Assembly: GCF_000170755.1 (NCBI RefSeq)
Contig: NZ_ABCK01000020.1
Coordinates: forward strand, 33,207 to 97,206
Reading direction: 5' to 3'
Length of the DNA: 64,000 bases
DNA from: Lentisphaera araneosa HTCC2155
Lineage (GTDB): Bacteria; Verrucomicrobiota; Lentisphaeria; Lentisphaerales; Lentisphaeraceae
A program made the position numbers and the translations under genes. Each line of letters begins with the position of its first letter. Within the stretch, counting starts at the first letter, position 1. The notes under the pieces were generated by a model. It was given only the letters and a program-made list of their open reading frames with translations. It was not told where the DNA came from and ran no database searches. This document shows, piece after piece, positions 16,776 to 26,900 of the stretch.

Positions 16776-18005
16776 ATGAATTTTAATGTTTTGTCAGATG
16801 AGAAAGGAAGAGGTTTGGTGAAAGCCTGGACGAAAGGTGTGCCTTTTGAACCCGAGGCAGAAAAGCAGGTGAGAAAAGCTGCTCAGATGCCTTTTATCTA
16901 CAAATGGATCGCTTTGATGCCAGATGTTCACCTTGGTAAAGGTGCGACAATTGGGAGTGTGATTCCAACTAAGGGGGCGATTATTCCCGCGGCAGTTGGG
17001 GTCGATATTGGTTGCGGAATGATGGCGGTGCAAACTTCTTTGAAGGCGAATGATCTACCAGATAGTTTGGCTAAGATTCGTTTGGCTATTGAAGCAGCTT
17101 GTCCTCATGGAGATTTTTCGAGTCGCTCGGCGAATCATAAAAAGGGTGGATGGAAAGAAGCACCTGCGTCGGTGGCTAAAGCTTGGGAAAACTTAGAAGA
17201 TGGCTATCAAAAAATCATTGCCAAAAACCCGCAGTCTGAGACGCGTCGTCACCCTGTCCAGCAGCTAGGAAGTTTGGGTGGTGGGAATCATTTTATTGAA
17301 CTTTGCCTAGATGAATCAGAATGTGTTTGGATTATGTTGCACTCGGGTTCGAGAGGAATCGGGAATCGTATCGGAATGTCTTATATCAACAAGGCAAAAA
17401 AAGATATGGAAAAATGGATGATCAATCTTCCAGATAAAGATCTCGCTTATTTTCCAGAAGGTACGGAGCACTTTGATGATTACTGTGACGCCGTTCAATG
17501 GGCTCAAGATTATGCAAAAACCAATCGTTTTATGATGATGGAAAACTTGATTCAAGAATTGCGAAATTCAGGTGAGTTGCCTCCCTTTACGACCAATAAG
17601 ATGGCGGTGAACTGTCACCATAACTACGTTGAAAAAGAAAATCACTTTGGTGAAAATGTTCTCGTGACTAGAAAAGGCGCCGTTCGTGCTCGTGAAGGTG
17701 AATTGGGTATTATTCCTGGAAGCATGGGAGCGAAATCTTTTATTGTTCGCGGTAAAGGGAATCAAGAAAGTTTTTGTAGCTGTTCCCACGGGGCGGGGCG
17801 TGCTATGTCGAGAACGGCGGCGCGTAAAAAGTACTCAATCGAGGACCAAATCAAGGCAACGCAAGGGGTGGAATGTCGAAAAGATGTTGGGGTGATTGAT
17901 GAAATCCCGATGGCGTACAAAGATATTGATGCCGTGATGACTGCTCAAAACGACTTGGTCGATATCGTTCATACACTGAAACAAGTTGTTTGTGTGAAAG
18001 GTTAG
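16776..18005 (+). CDS. rtcB: RNA 3'-phosphate/5'-OH ligase RtcB
   Basis: A 409-residue RtcB. It joins RNA 2',3'-cyclic phosphate or 3'-phosphate ends to 5'-OH ends using GTP and Mn. Metal and catalytic residues are present: GVDIGCG with Cys80, GGGNHF with His172, MLHSGSRG with His189, NCHHNY with His281/282, and SHGAGRAMSR with His338, the expected guanylylated His. Length equals the Escherichia coli enzyme (408). AGAAAGAAAA precedes ATG. It is the middle gene of slipin-rtcB-rtcA under rtcR, so its job is repair of cleaved RNA rather than routine tRNA splicing. Confidence 0.98.
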   Translation: MNFNVLSDEKGRGLVKAWTKGVPFEPEAEKQVRKAAQMPFIYKWIALMPDVHLGKGATIGSVIPTKGAIIPAAVGVDIGCGMMAVQTSLKANDLPDSLAKIRLAIEAACPHGDFSSRSANHKKGGWKEAPASVAKAWENLEDGYQKIIAKNPQSETRRHPVQQLGSLGGGNHFIELCLDESECVWIMLHSGSRGIGNRIGMSYINKAKKDMEKWMINLPDKDLAYFPEGTEHFDDYCDAVQWAQDYAKTNRFMMMENLIQELRNSGELPPFTTNKMAVNCHHNYVEKENHFGENVLVTRKGAVRAREGELGIIPGSMGAKSFIVRGKGNQESFCSCSHGAGRAMSRTAARKKYSIEDQIKATQGVECRKDVGVIDEIPMAYKDIDAVMTAQNDLVDIVHTLKQVVCVKG

Positions 18006-18010
18006 ATAAA

Positions 18011-18037
18011 TTTGCGGAGTCCGCAAGGGCTCCGCAA
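18011..18037 (+). other. Intercistronic hairpin rtcB-rtcA
   Basis: Stem TTGCGGAG (18012-18019) / CTCCGCAA (18030-18037), with an alternative inner pairing TTTGCG-GAGTC-CGCAA. There is no T-run. AAGGAG (18041-18046), the rtcA ribosome binding site, follows directly, so the fold may tune rtcA translation. Confidence 0.55.
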
Positions 18038-18051
18038 TATAAGGAGAATTT

Positions 18052-19068
18052 ATGAATGAAGTTATACATATAGATGGATCTCTCGGTGAGGGGGGTGGTC
18101 AAGTTTTGCGTACTTCACTAGCTTTGAGTATGATCATGGGGAAGCGCGTTGAATTTAAAAATATTCGAGCTGGGCGTGCGAAGCCAGGCTTGATGCGACA
18201 ACATCTCGCCTGTGTGCGAGCTGCGCAAAAAATTTGTGGGGCGCGTGTCAAAGGGGATGAACTTAAATCGCTTCATCTAAGTTTTCAGCCTGGGAAAATT
18301 AAATCAGGTGATTATCACTTTAGTGTCGGCTCTGCGGGAAGTGCGAGTTTAGTGCTTCAAACGGTTTTACCTGCGCTAATGTTGGCGGAGGGTTTTAGTA
18401 GTCTTGAATTGGAAGGTGGGACTCACAATCCTATGGCGCCGCCCTTTGACTTTTTGGAAAAAGCTTTTTTACCTCAATTGAAGAAAATGGGTGTTGAAGT
18501 TGATGTGGACTTATTGACTTGGGGTTTCTTTCCTGCTGGTGGAGGGCACATGAAAGTGAAAATTTATCCAGTTGAGAAACTCAAGTCATTATCACTAATG
18601 GAGCGAGGGAAATTGATCAGTCGAAAAGCCGAAGCTTGGGTCTCTTCCATTCCTTTGTCGATAGCTGAGTCAGAGGTAAAAGTACTCAGTGAAAAACTTG
18701 AATGGAATGAGATATTTGCGAAGAAAGTAATAGATCCTAAGGGGCCAGGAAATATCATTATGGCTTTGCAGGAGTATGAAAATGTGACGGAATTCACAAG
18801 TTCATTTGGCGAGCGTGGACTGAAGGCAGCACGAGTCGCTGACAGGTTGGTTCGCGAAGTTCGCAAATATCAGCTGAGCGAAGCTCCCGTTGGAGAATAT
18901 CTGGCTGATCAGCTTCTCTTGCCCATGGCTTTATCAGGTAAGGGGGAGCTTTTATGCACCGAACTTTCGAGCCACAGCCTTACTAATATGGAGGTGATTC
19001 AAAAGTTCGTCGATGTGAGTTTTTCTGTTGAGGAAAGAAAAGACGGTATATGTGTGAGACTTAATTGA
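18052..19068 (+). CDS. rtcA: RNA 3'-terminal phosphate cyclase RtcA
   Basis: A 338-residue RtcA that converts RNA 3'-phosphate to 2',3'-cyclic phosphate with ATP. Family motifs: IDGSLGEGGGQVLRTSLALS at the start, RPG-like RAGRAKPGLMRQHL, FPAGGG mid-protein, and a C-terminal ELSSHSLTNME whose His (about residue 310) is the adenylylated nucleophile. AAGGAG lies six bases before ATG. It completes the operon: RtcA resets ends that RtcB can then seal. Confidence 0.97.
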   Translation: MNEVIHIDGSLGEGGGQVLRTSLALSMIMGKRVEFKNIRAGRAKPGLMRQHLACVRAAQKICGARVKGDELKSLHLSFQPGKIKSGDYHFSVGSAGSASLVLQTVLPALMLAEGFSSLELEGGTHNPMAPPFDFLEKAFLPQLKKMGVEVDVDLLTWGFFPAGGGHMKVKIYPVEKLKSLSLMERGKLISRKAEAWVSSIPLSIAESEVKVLSEKLEWNEIFAKKVIDPKGPGNIIMALQEYENVTEFTSSFGERGLKAARVADRLVREVRKYQLSEAPVGEYLADQLLLPMALSGKGELLCTELSSHSLTNMEVIQKFVDVSFSVEERKDGICVRLN

Positions 19069-19097
19069 GTGAACGACTTTATAGTAAATGAAGATAA

Positions 19098-21095
19098 CTA
19101 AAGCGTGTTGACTTGTTTGAGGACTTCTTCGTAGCGTTTTTTCGAATATTTTTCTTCTCTAGCTTCTATGCGTGACTCAATTTCTTTTTTGAGTTTTAGG
19201 TACTCGTCTTTCTTGTTTTCTGCTATGGCTAAGGAGGCTTTGACGATAGTTTCGTCTAAAGTTAATTTCTTTTTTGAGTCAAAGAGCTCACGAGCTTTCT
19301 GCCTGTTTTTAATTTTTTCATACTTTGAGTGTGTAAGCTGCCAAGTGGCAGTTTTTAAGTGTAAGTCGAGGCCCTTTTGTTGCTCCAAAATAGTGAGGCA
19401 GGCCCAGAAAGTTTGATGGTCGCCTACAAGAGCCGCTCCGTACATGTCTTCACCAAATGTATCGATTGTAAGGCGATCCATGCTGATGTTAGACAAGTTA
19501 TTTTTGAATTTTGAAATTTCTGTTCCATACGTATATAAAACTTCCTCATAGAGTTTGCGAGCTCTGAAGCTCGTCCAAGTATAGGGTTGATTACGCATAA
19601 TGCTTAAAGAGTCAACTAATACGGTACCAGCCAGCTTGCTATGGATGAGTGATGCGCTTTGTAAGTAAAATTTCTCTGCGGCTTGTTGATCTTTGGCAAG
19701 GGGGCGCTTTTCTAGGAGCCAGTCGATGGCATTGATTTGAACAGGGTAGGGAGCCGGAGAGTGACCTCCATTAAAGGAAAGGTCTTTGATTTCAATATTA
19801 TGAGTAGCTAAAATATCTTTATCACGTTTTATGTAGGATTTAGCCCCCTTGTCATTGTTACCGCATGTTCTAACAACTTTGTAGCCGGATAACTGCCAAT
19901 GATCGTTAGGGTTGGTGTTAAAGCCGAGCCATCCACCCATTGGTATAGCCCCGGAAATTTGACTATAAAATCTTCGGGCAAAAACATAAGTAGTGGCAGC
20001 GCCACCAGACATGCCTGCGGCAAACTGACGACCAGGTTCAAAATGAATTCGACTTTTTATATCGCGCTGTATGGCATACCAAGAATTTTTAATTAAATCG
20101 TAGCTCTGATTATTTTTACTCTCGAGATTACCGATAAGGATAATGCCTTTCTCTTGAGCCATTTTTTTGAAATGTCCGACCATGCCTCCGCCTCCAGGAC
20201 TGAAAGTATACATGATGGGGAGAAGAACGGATCCGTCATGTTTGTACTGCGGAGGGAGGTAGACATCGTATTGGAATTCCGGATAGTTGAGGCATTTAAC
20301 TTTCATCCTTTGGTCAGGTTCAAGAGGGAAATCGGCAAAAAGTAGAAGCTCGGCTTGCCTTACTTTGTTTATGGTTCTTAGGATTATATCATGACGTTGT
20401 TTGATCTCGGGTGTAAACAAACTTTTCTGAATTGGTGATCTGATAATAGTTTGTGAAATGAAGGAAAGGGTATTGTTGGCGGCAGCAATATCATTGGTCT
20501 TAATTTGCGCTGAAGCTTTTTCGAGGAGCTTGCCCGTTTTTATGATATCGTTTAATTTTGAAAAGTAATGAAAGGTGTAGATGTGCGACGCAGTTTGTTT
20601 CTTACCCTTTTTAAGAATGTTCATGAGTTGCTGAGCACTCTTAAGGTCTCCGTGAAAAGCGGCGTATGAAAAGCTAGCATCGAGATAGTCAGGGAAGTTT
20701 ACCTGTTTCAGCAAGGCATAATAAAAGCTAGTAGGCATTTTGTTGAGTGAGGCATCCTTTTCCTTTCCGGCAGAATTATACAGAATTGAACTGTCGCGTA
20801 GTTCGAGGATTTCTATATTTTTTGAACCAACTTTGAGGGTTTTACTTTTCAGTTTTTCAGAACTTTCATGTAGGGCGTTTTTTGCTTTAATAAGTAATTG
20901 GCTTTGTTTAATAAGTGCTTTTATAGCTTCGCTTTTGTTGTGTTGCTCAAGTGACTTTAAATGGCTTAATAGTGTTTCGTAGCTATTCAGGCTGCGGTCA
21001 TTCTGATCAAAATTGATCAATCCGCTTAGACTATTGTTATTTGCGAAAAGCGCACAATTTAATACGCAGATTAAGACTGCTAATAGTTTATACAT
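19098..21095 (-). CDS. Secreted alpha/beta-hydrolase (esterase-like), large
   Basis: A 665-residue exported protein (signal peptide about residues 1-18). Residues 20-255 are helical and unassigned. Residues about 265-480 form an alpha/beta-hydrolase resembling the polyhydroxybutyrate depolymerase / feruloyl esterase group: YDVYLPPQY, an oxyanion loop TFSPGGGG, the nucleophile elbow GMSGG (Ser363), and NGGHSPAP with the likely catalytic His. The last 185 residues are helical. The substrate is unknown; polysaccharide-linked ester hydrolysis is plausible given the genome type. It is a single leftward gene, with its 3' end close to the rtcA stop and no terminator seen between them. Confidence 0.7.
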   Translation of the reverse strand: MYKLLAVLICVLNCALFANNNSLSGLINFDQNDRSLNSYETLLSHLKSLEQHNKSEAIKALIKQSQLLIKAKNALHESSEKLKSKTLKVGSKNIEILELRDSSILYNSAGKEKDASLNKMPTSFYYALLKQVNFPDYLDASFSYAAFHGDLKSAQQLMNILKKGKKQTASHIYTFHYFSKLNDIIKTGKLLEKASAQIKTNDIAAANNTLSFISQTIIRSPIQKSLFTPEIKQRHDIILRTINKVRQAELLLFADFPLEPDQRMKVKCLNYPEFQYDVYLPPQYKHDGSVLLPIMYTFSPGGGGMVGHFKKMAQEKGIILIGNLESKNNQSYDLIKNSWYAIQRDIKSRIHFEPGRQFAAGMSGGAATTYVFARRFYSQISGAIPMGGWLGFNTNPNDHWQLSGYKVVRTCGNNDKGAKSYIKRDKDILATHNIEIKDLSFNGGHSPAPYPVQINAIDWLLEKRPLAKDQQAAEKFYLQSASLIHSKLAGTVLVDSLSIMRNQPYTWTSFRARKLYEEVLYTYGTEISKFKNNLSNISMDRLTIDTFGEDMYGAALVGDHQTFWACLTILEQQKGLDLHLKTATWQLTHSKYEKIKNRQKARELFDSKKKLTLDETIVKASLAIAENKKDEYLKLKKEIESRIEAREEKYSKKRYEEVLKQVNTL

Positions 21096-21163
21096 GAATA
21101 GACCTCCCTCTATATTTACTATTCGATATAGTTTAACATTATTATTCTAGTTTTGCTACAATA

Positions 21164-21195
21164 AAAAAGCCACTGACGAAAGTCAGTGGCTTTTT
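21164..21195. terminator. Terminator of pgk
   Basis: Stem AAAAAGCCACTGAC / GTCAGTGGCTTTTT with a GAAA tetraloop. On the minus strand it follows pgk and ends in a T-run. Confidence 0.88.
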
Positions 21196-21215
21196 ATTGG
21201 CTGTGTGCTAAACGA

Positions 21216-22403
21216 TTACTTTTCGTTTAAGCAATCAACACCTGGGAGGACTTTACCTTCGAGAAGCTCGAGGGAAGCACCGCCACCAGTGGAGATGTGT
21301 GACATTTGATCTGCAATACCAAACTTAACTACTGCAGAGGCTGTGTCGCCGCCACCGATGATCGTTGTAGCAGAAGACTTAGCGAGAACTTCACCCATGC
21401 CACGAGTACCGTGTGAGAAAGGCTCGATTTCGAATACGCCTAAAGGACCATTCCAAACGACAACTTTTGCGTCAGCAACAGCTGCAGAAAATTGTTCTAC
21501 TGCCGCAGGGCCTACGTCAATGCCTTCCCAACCAGCTTTGATGTCGCCTGTGACAACTTCAGTGTTGGCATCAGCAGAAAAGTCATCAGCAATTACAGTA
21601 TCAAGAGGAAGGATAAGCTCGACGCCTTTAGCTTTAGCTTTTTCAATGAGAGAAAGTGCGAGTTCAGCTTTGTCTTTTTCGAGGAGTGAGTTACCAACAT
21701 CGCGACCTTGAGCGTATTGGAAAGTGTAAGCCATGCCACCGCCGACAATGACTTTGTCAACTTTGTCGAGCATGTTTTCGATAAGCATGATCTTGTCAGA
21801 TACTTTTGCACCACCGAGGATAGCCACAACAGGCTTTTCGGGTGATTCAAGAACTTTACCGAAGTACTCGAGTTCTTTAGCCATGAGGTAACCAGACACA
21901 GCTTCAACGTGTTTAGAGAGACCGACGACAGAAGCGTGAGCACGGTGAGCAGAACCAAAAGCATCGCCAACAAAGATGTCAGTGAATTTTGCGAATTCCG
22001 CAGCCATGCCTTCGATATCAGCAGCGTCTTTTGAAGTTTCTGCAGCGTGGAAACGAACGTTTTCGAGAAGAACTACTTGGCCGTTTTCGAGAGCGTTTAC
22101 AGCGGTTTCAACGTCAGCGCCGAAGCAATCGTTAAGAAGTGCAACATCTTGATCGAGGAGCTCAGTGAGGCGTGCAGCTACGAGTTTGAGACTGAATTTC
22201 TCATCGCGTTGGCCTTTTGGACGGCCCATGTGAGAAGCGAGAACGGCACGACCACCGTCAGCAAGAACTTTTTTGATTGTAGGTAGAGCGGAAACAATAC
22301 GAAGATCGTTACTAATTGCACCATCAACTACAGGTACGTTAAAATCGCAACGAATGAAGGTTCTTTTTCCTTCGAAGTTTACATCATCAACAGTTTTTTT
22401 CAT
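21216..22403 (-). CDS. pgk: Phosphoglycerate kinase
   Basis: A 395-residue PGK, glycolysis enzyme making ATP from 1,3-bisphosphoglycerate. Motifs: [27 protein letters not shown], the [12 protein letters not shown] nucleotide-domain start, and GGGDTASAV near the C terminus. Length is typical. The ATG is preceded by GGAG on the minus strand. One copy of the TTTGCG-N5-CGCA palindrome falls inside the coding region near 21990. Confidence 0.98.
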   Translation of the reverse strand: MKKTVDDVNFEGKRTFIRCDFNVPVVDGAISNDLRIVSALPTIKKVLADGGRAVLASHMGRPKGQRDEKFSLKLVAARLTELLDQDVALLNDCFGADVETAVNALENGQVVLLENVRFHAAETSKDAADIEGMAAEFAKFTDIFVGDAFGSAHRAHASVVGLSKHVEAVSGYLMAKELEYFGKVLESPEKPVVAILGGAKVSDKIMLIENMLDKVDKVIVGGGMAYTFQYAQGRDVGNSLLEKDKAELALSLIEKAKAKGVELILPLDTVIADDFSADANTEVVTGDIKAGWEGIDVGPAAVEQFSAAVADAKVVVWNGPLGVFEIEPFSHGTRGMGEVLAKSSATTIIGGGDTASAVVKFGIADQMSHISTGGGASLELLEGKVLPGVDCLNEK

Positions 22404-22587
22404 TTTTATATTTCTCCAGTTTTAGAATAGACGCGCCTAAAGTAACACGAAGTCACTAAAGCGCAATTTAAAGGTTTTGCGGGGAGTGACTTAAACTGTG
22501 ACATAAGCATTTTGCTTAATTGTTAGACAAGTACAAAACTCTTAAAAGAGCCCTGCGATGTATGTAAAACCCATAAAACAATTTTTT

Positions 22588-22673
22588 TGATAATTAATTA
22601 TCATTTAATATAATTTTAACACTTGAATGATAATTGATTATCAATTACAATTAGTATTGATAACTCATTATCA
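22588..22673 (+). promoter_or_regulatory. Three Fur-like boxes upstream of the porin gene
   Basis: Three 16-bp near-palindromes: TGATAATTAATTATCA (22588-22603, perfect), TGATAATTGATTATCA (22628-22643), and TGATAACTCATTATCA (22658-22673). They resemble the Fur consensus GATAATGATWATCATTATC. Starts are 40 and 30 bases apart, near whole helical turns. They lie just upstream of the His-rich porin start, so iron (or related metal) repression is likely. A fur gene lies at 43860-44315. Confidence 0.75.
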
Positions 22674-22695
22674 TAATTAATTAAGGAACACATCA

Positions 22696-23870
22696 ATGTT
22701 TTTAAAACGTTTCATCACTACATTCGGATTTCTTGCAGCGTCAACTGCTTTAGCGGCTCCAAGTGGTAAAGGTCATACTCATACTGCAGGTTCGCACATT
22801 TGTGATCACGGTAAAGATCAATTCTTTACTGGTCATATTCACTCATCTAATCACTTTGATTTTAATGAAGATAACCAAAAAGTTGCTAAGACTCACACAC
22901 ACATGCTGATTTTATGGTTAATTTCACAGATAGAATTGGTATCTTCGCGGGTTTGAAACTCGAAGAAGATCACTCACATGGCCATGAGCATGGTGGCGGC
23001 GGTCATGATGATGAAGATACTGATAATAAGTATTTCGAAGATCACGTGCTTTACATTGATCAATTATATCTAGACCTAGTTCTTGTTGATGATCTCTCAC
23101 TGCAAGCGGGTAAAATGAGAATTCCAATTGGCTTCGGTATGCATGAGTATCCTGGTTATTATGGCTACGAAGTTCAAGAAGAACTCATGCTCCTAGAAAA
23201 GATTGCGTTTAACCTTAAGTACGAACATAGTTTTGACAATGGCTCAAAATTGACTTTAGATGCATCGACTTTTTTCTCAGACACAGCACTTAATGAATCA
23301 GCAATTAATGATCGCGATGGTGGAGATATAGAGCTTGAAGATGGTGGTCCTGCTAATACAGAAGATTTCTCATCTTATGCATTAGGTTTCCGCCTCGATA
23401 ACCTCTACTTCATGTCAGATGAATACATTCATGAATTTGTTGTTCTTGGTGGTTACGCACTTCAGGCTGAAGCTGATTACAGTGATGAGCACGGTGATGA
23501 TGAAGAGCGTTTCGTCATTGGCGGTAAGTACATTTTTCACTATGATGAAAATATTCGTCTAGCGCTTATGAACGAAATCCAAGATATTAGTTCTGTTGGT
23601 GCTGAGAGTGAATACGACATGACGGCCGTTAACTGGGGCGCTCAGTTCACTTATTATAACTGGCGCGTAGGTGGTACTTATACTGATTACCTTCAGGACC
23701 ATGAAGAAGCTGATGAAGAAAATAATGGTCGTGCAGTACAAGTTTCTGCAGGTTACTTCTTTGATTTCGGTCTTGGTGTTGAGGTCGGTTACCAAAAAAT
23801 GAAAGAAGTTGGTGAAGACGAAGATTCTGAAGGACCTGGTATCTCGGTTTCTTATATCTACGAATTCTAA
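22696..23870 (+). pseudogene. His-rich outer-membrane porin, frameshifted at a CA repeat
   Basis: The reading frame from ATG 22696 has a signal peptide (cleaved near ALAAPS) and a His-rich start, but shifts frame at CACACACACA (22894-22903) and stops soon after. The remaining protein continues in another frame to 23870, with ADFMVNFTDRIGIFAG joining cleanly if one CA unit is removed; the repaired product is 390 residues. The second part has GHSHGHEHGGGGHDD and then amphipathic strands ending in Phe (SYIYEF), typical of a beta-barrel porin. Metal-uptake or metal-binding porin is likely given the His clusters and Fur-like boxes. Either a true mutation, a reversible slippage site, or a sequencing error. 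Confidence 0.75.
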
Positions 23871-23882
23871 GTAACAAAATAA

Positions 23883-23953
23883 GTGCAGGTAGGGTTGCCT
23901 GCACTTTAGTATATTCCTTGTTTGGGCCCGGCATTGTGCCGGGCTTTTTTTTG
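23883..23953 (+). terminator. Two hairpins after the porin gene
   Basis: First hairpin AGTGCAGG / CCTGCACT (23882-23905), then GCCCGGCA-TTG-TGCCGGGC (23926-23944) followed by nine T. The second is a strong intrinsic terminator. Confidence 0.88.
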
Positions 23954-23965
23954 TCTAGATTAGAT

Positions 23966-26900
23966 TTAGTTCTTGGGTATTGAGTTGACGGTGTAATAGG
24001 CTTTCGAGAGGAAGGGGCCGACGGCTTTGCCGAAGCTCGTTTTGTTAAGATCGAGGTAATAAACTCTAGCGCTTTTGTTTGTACCTTTAATATCATCGAC
24101 CTTAAAGTCTTTGAACTGGATAGAACAAGTCTTTTGGTCAGCACTCCAATTTATAGAGGATATGTTTTCGCTACGACTGCCTTTTTCAGGCGAACCATAT
24201 TTAGGGGAATCCTCATAATACCATGAGCTTGCATTTATAGCACCAAAGTTTTTGGAATCTTGAGCTTTGGTGAAATGAATATCAAAACCCTTAGGAGTGA
24301 CTTTGACTGTATGTATGGCATTGGGAGTTTCTCCAGAGAAAGTGATTTTTTGGAGGCTGCTTTCAGCGCCACCTTGCGCTCTCCAACCACGGCCAGTCTG
24401 ACCCACCCAGAGGCTATTGTCTTTCGGGTTGAAAGTCAAACGCATAACACCTGAGGCAAGCTTGTTGGCGAAGGGTAGGGCAACACCTTGTTCGACTCCA
24501 TTGATAGTTTCCGTTGCAATGCGGTAGATGCAGGATTGAGTTTGATCACCAAGGAACATTTGTCCTTCGAAGGGGCCGAAAGCTCCCTTGGTGAGGTCCC
24601 AAGTTGGATTGCCAGGAGCATTCATGACTTTATTATGTGGAAGGAGAATCATGGCCGTCTCGCGCTTGGCTTTTACATTGTCCCACTGAATCTCTTTACT
24701 TTTGAAGTTCACTCCAGGAAGATCTACTAAACCCGTTGGGTTACCGTAGAATTTGCCTTTTTCGACTTTGAAGACCTTGGATGTGCCAACGTATTCACCT
24801 TGGTTTTCTGTATAAATAATTTCCTTGTTAGGAGAGAGTGAGAGGCCGGCAGGGCTACGAAAGCCATTGGCGAATGTGGAGAAGTTACCATCTTTATCCA
24901 CATAACACATCCAACCTTTTAAGCCCCCGCCTGTTCCCATGAAGGCACCGCCAGCTTTGTAGTTAAAGGGGAGGTTGTGCGTGAGGTTAAGGTTGTAGAG
25001 GTAGCCACCTTTATAGGGTATGGGTCCGTAAAGGTATTCGTGATAATTGCCACAGAAGCGGAAGTGATCGGAAACGTTTTCGCGTTTGTCGGCCCAGTTA
25101 TCACCATCACTATCAATGAGGCGAGTGAGGCCGGGCTTTTCACCGATGACAATTGAGTTTTCTGATTCAATAAGTACGCTAAGTGAATCATAATGTCCTT
25201 CCGAAAAGAGAAACCACTCATCTTTAACAACTTTCCAGATTCCTGCGGTACGAGTGGTGACAAAGGCGATGTCTTTGTTTAAGAACTCAATGCCAAGCGG
25301 CTCAAAAAGTTGTGTACGGCCATGGATATCTTTGGGGGCTTCGGCATTGTGAAGAGTGTAAGCGGAATCCATACCAGCTTTTTTCTGTTCAGTATCAGGC
25401 GCTTTGGACCATTTGATTTTTTGTCCATTTAAGTTTTCGGCTGGAGCAGAGTTTACACCCGCGGTATGGATTTTTTTGAATTGAGCTTTGCGCTTAGCCG
25501 TGAAGATAATGTTCTTGTGGGTGCCTGCGGGCAGAGTCCATTTATTGCCCTCAATGGATCCTGCACTTGCTTTGAAGTCAGTAAAGTTGCTGGTGGGGAC
25601 ATTGAGGCTTAGGTCACGCTTCAATTGAGCATTAAAAATAGCCTTGATGGAATTGTTTTTCTGAACCTCGAAAGTGAGGTCGAGTCGATTGCCTTCCACT
25701 TCATAGTGGAATTTTGGGATTTGCCCTTTTTTGGTTTCAACAGAAATAAATTTACTATCAAGTTTGCGAACTTCTTCAAGAAAGTCACCTTCAAAGTGGA
25801 GGGTTTTATAAACATAGTGATAGTCGGCTTTAGCAGGCTCGGCCCAAGAACGGTCTAGGAGTTTGCCACTCGCGAGGTAAGGGGTGAAAAAGTCACTTGT
25901 GCCTTGAGTCCATTTAATCGCTTTGTCGCCGATAGCGCTGGGCTTACCGCGACCATTCATCATGCCATTAATACTGACGAAAGGGCCATTCCATATCATC
26001 GAGATTCCCATTGTGCGCTGATCAAAACTGTAGTTGAGGTTTCCTGGGAGACCAACAAAATAAGTTCTTGCAGATGTACCGGGGATATTCGTTCTTTGTA
26101 TGCGAGGGCGATTTTGAACAATGACTGAACCGCGATCTTTCCAGATATTGTATTGATCACTTGGTTTGTTGAGCCAGCTTACTTTGGGACCCGCATTTTT
26201 CTCTTCATTAAGGGTGAGAAGGTAGTGATAGATGGCTTCAATCTCGCTGTCCTTCAATGTTTCCGGAGTAAAAATAGGCATGATGGGCAAATGAGGTTTG
26301 TTGCTATCATTCACATTTAATGACAAGTGTGCAGTGGGCTCCCTCAGAGATTGGTAGAGGTAGCTTTTGTCTGCGGGAAAATCCACAAGATGTTTTTCCG
26401 CACTCTCAAGTACTTTAATGCTTATAGGTTTCTTTTGGAAAATGCCGTAGATTGCGGGGCCAGTTTTGACGAATTCATTATCCGTCGTCGTGTTGTGGCA
26501 TTCAATGCAACCTTTGTTTTGGAAGATACCTTTTCCCATGGCCACCATTTCTACCATAGCCTCACCATTTTTTGCGAGTGGACGTTGCTCATCGGCAGTT
26601 AATTCTTTTGTCTTAGTGCTTTCTAAATCAATTTCTTTTACAGTCATTTTACGAATGGCAATGGGGCCGTGGTCACCCTGGATCATGATGGGGCCTTTGG
26701 GAGCCTCGTCGTTAAATTGCGAAGAGCGCGTGGGACCTACTGCATAGAGGTTTTCTTGCACGACTTGGCCATTAATTTTGACTTCTTTAAAATAGGCTTG
26801 TGAGATTCTTTTTCCCGTTTTTTCATCAAAGCGGGGGGCGCGGAAAACAGCATCCATTGTTTGCCACTCACCGGGTTTTTTGGCGGCATTTACTTTAGCA

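Noticed and set aside
23647..24144. Minus-strand reading frame across the porin 3' end and terminator
   Set aside because: It crosses a strong terminator and mirrors the porin and the secreted-protein gene; low-complexity translation.
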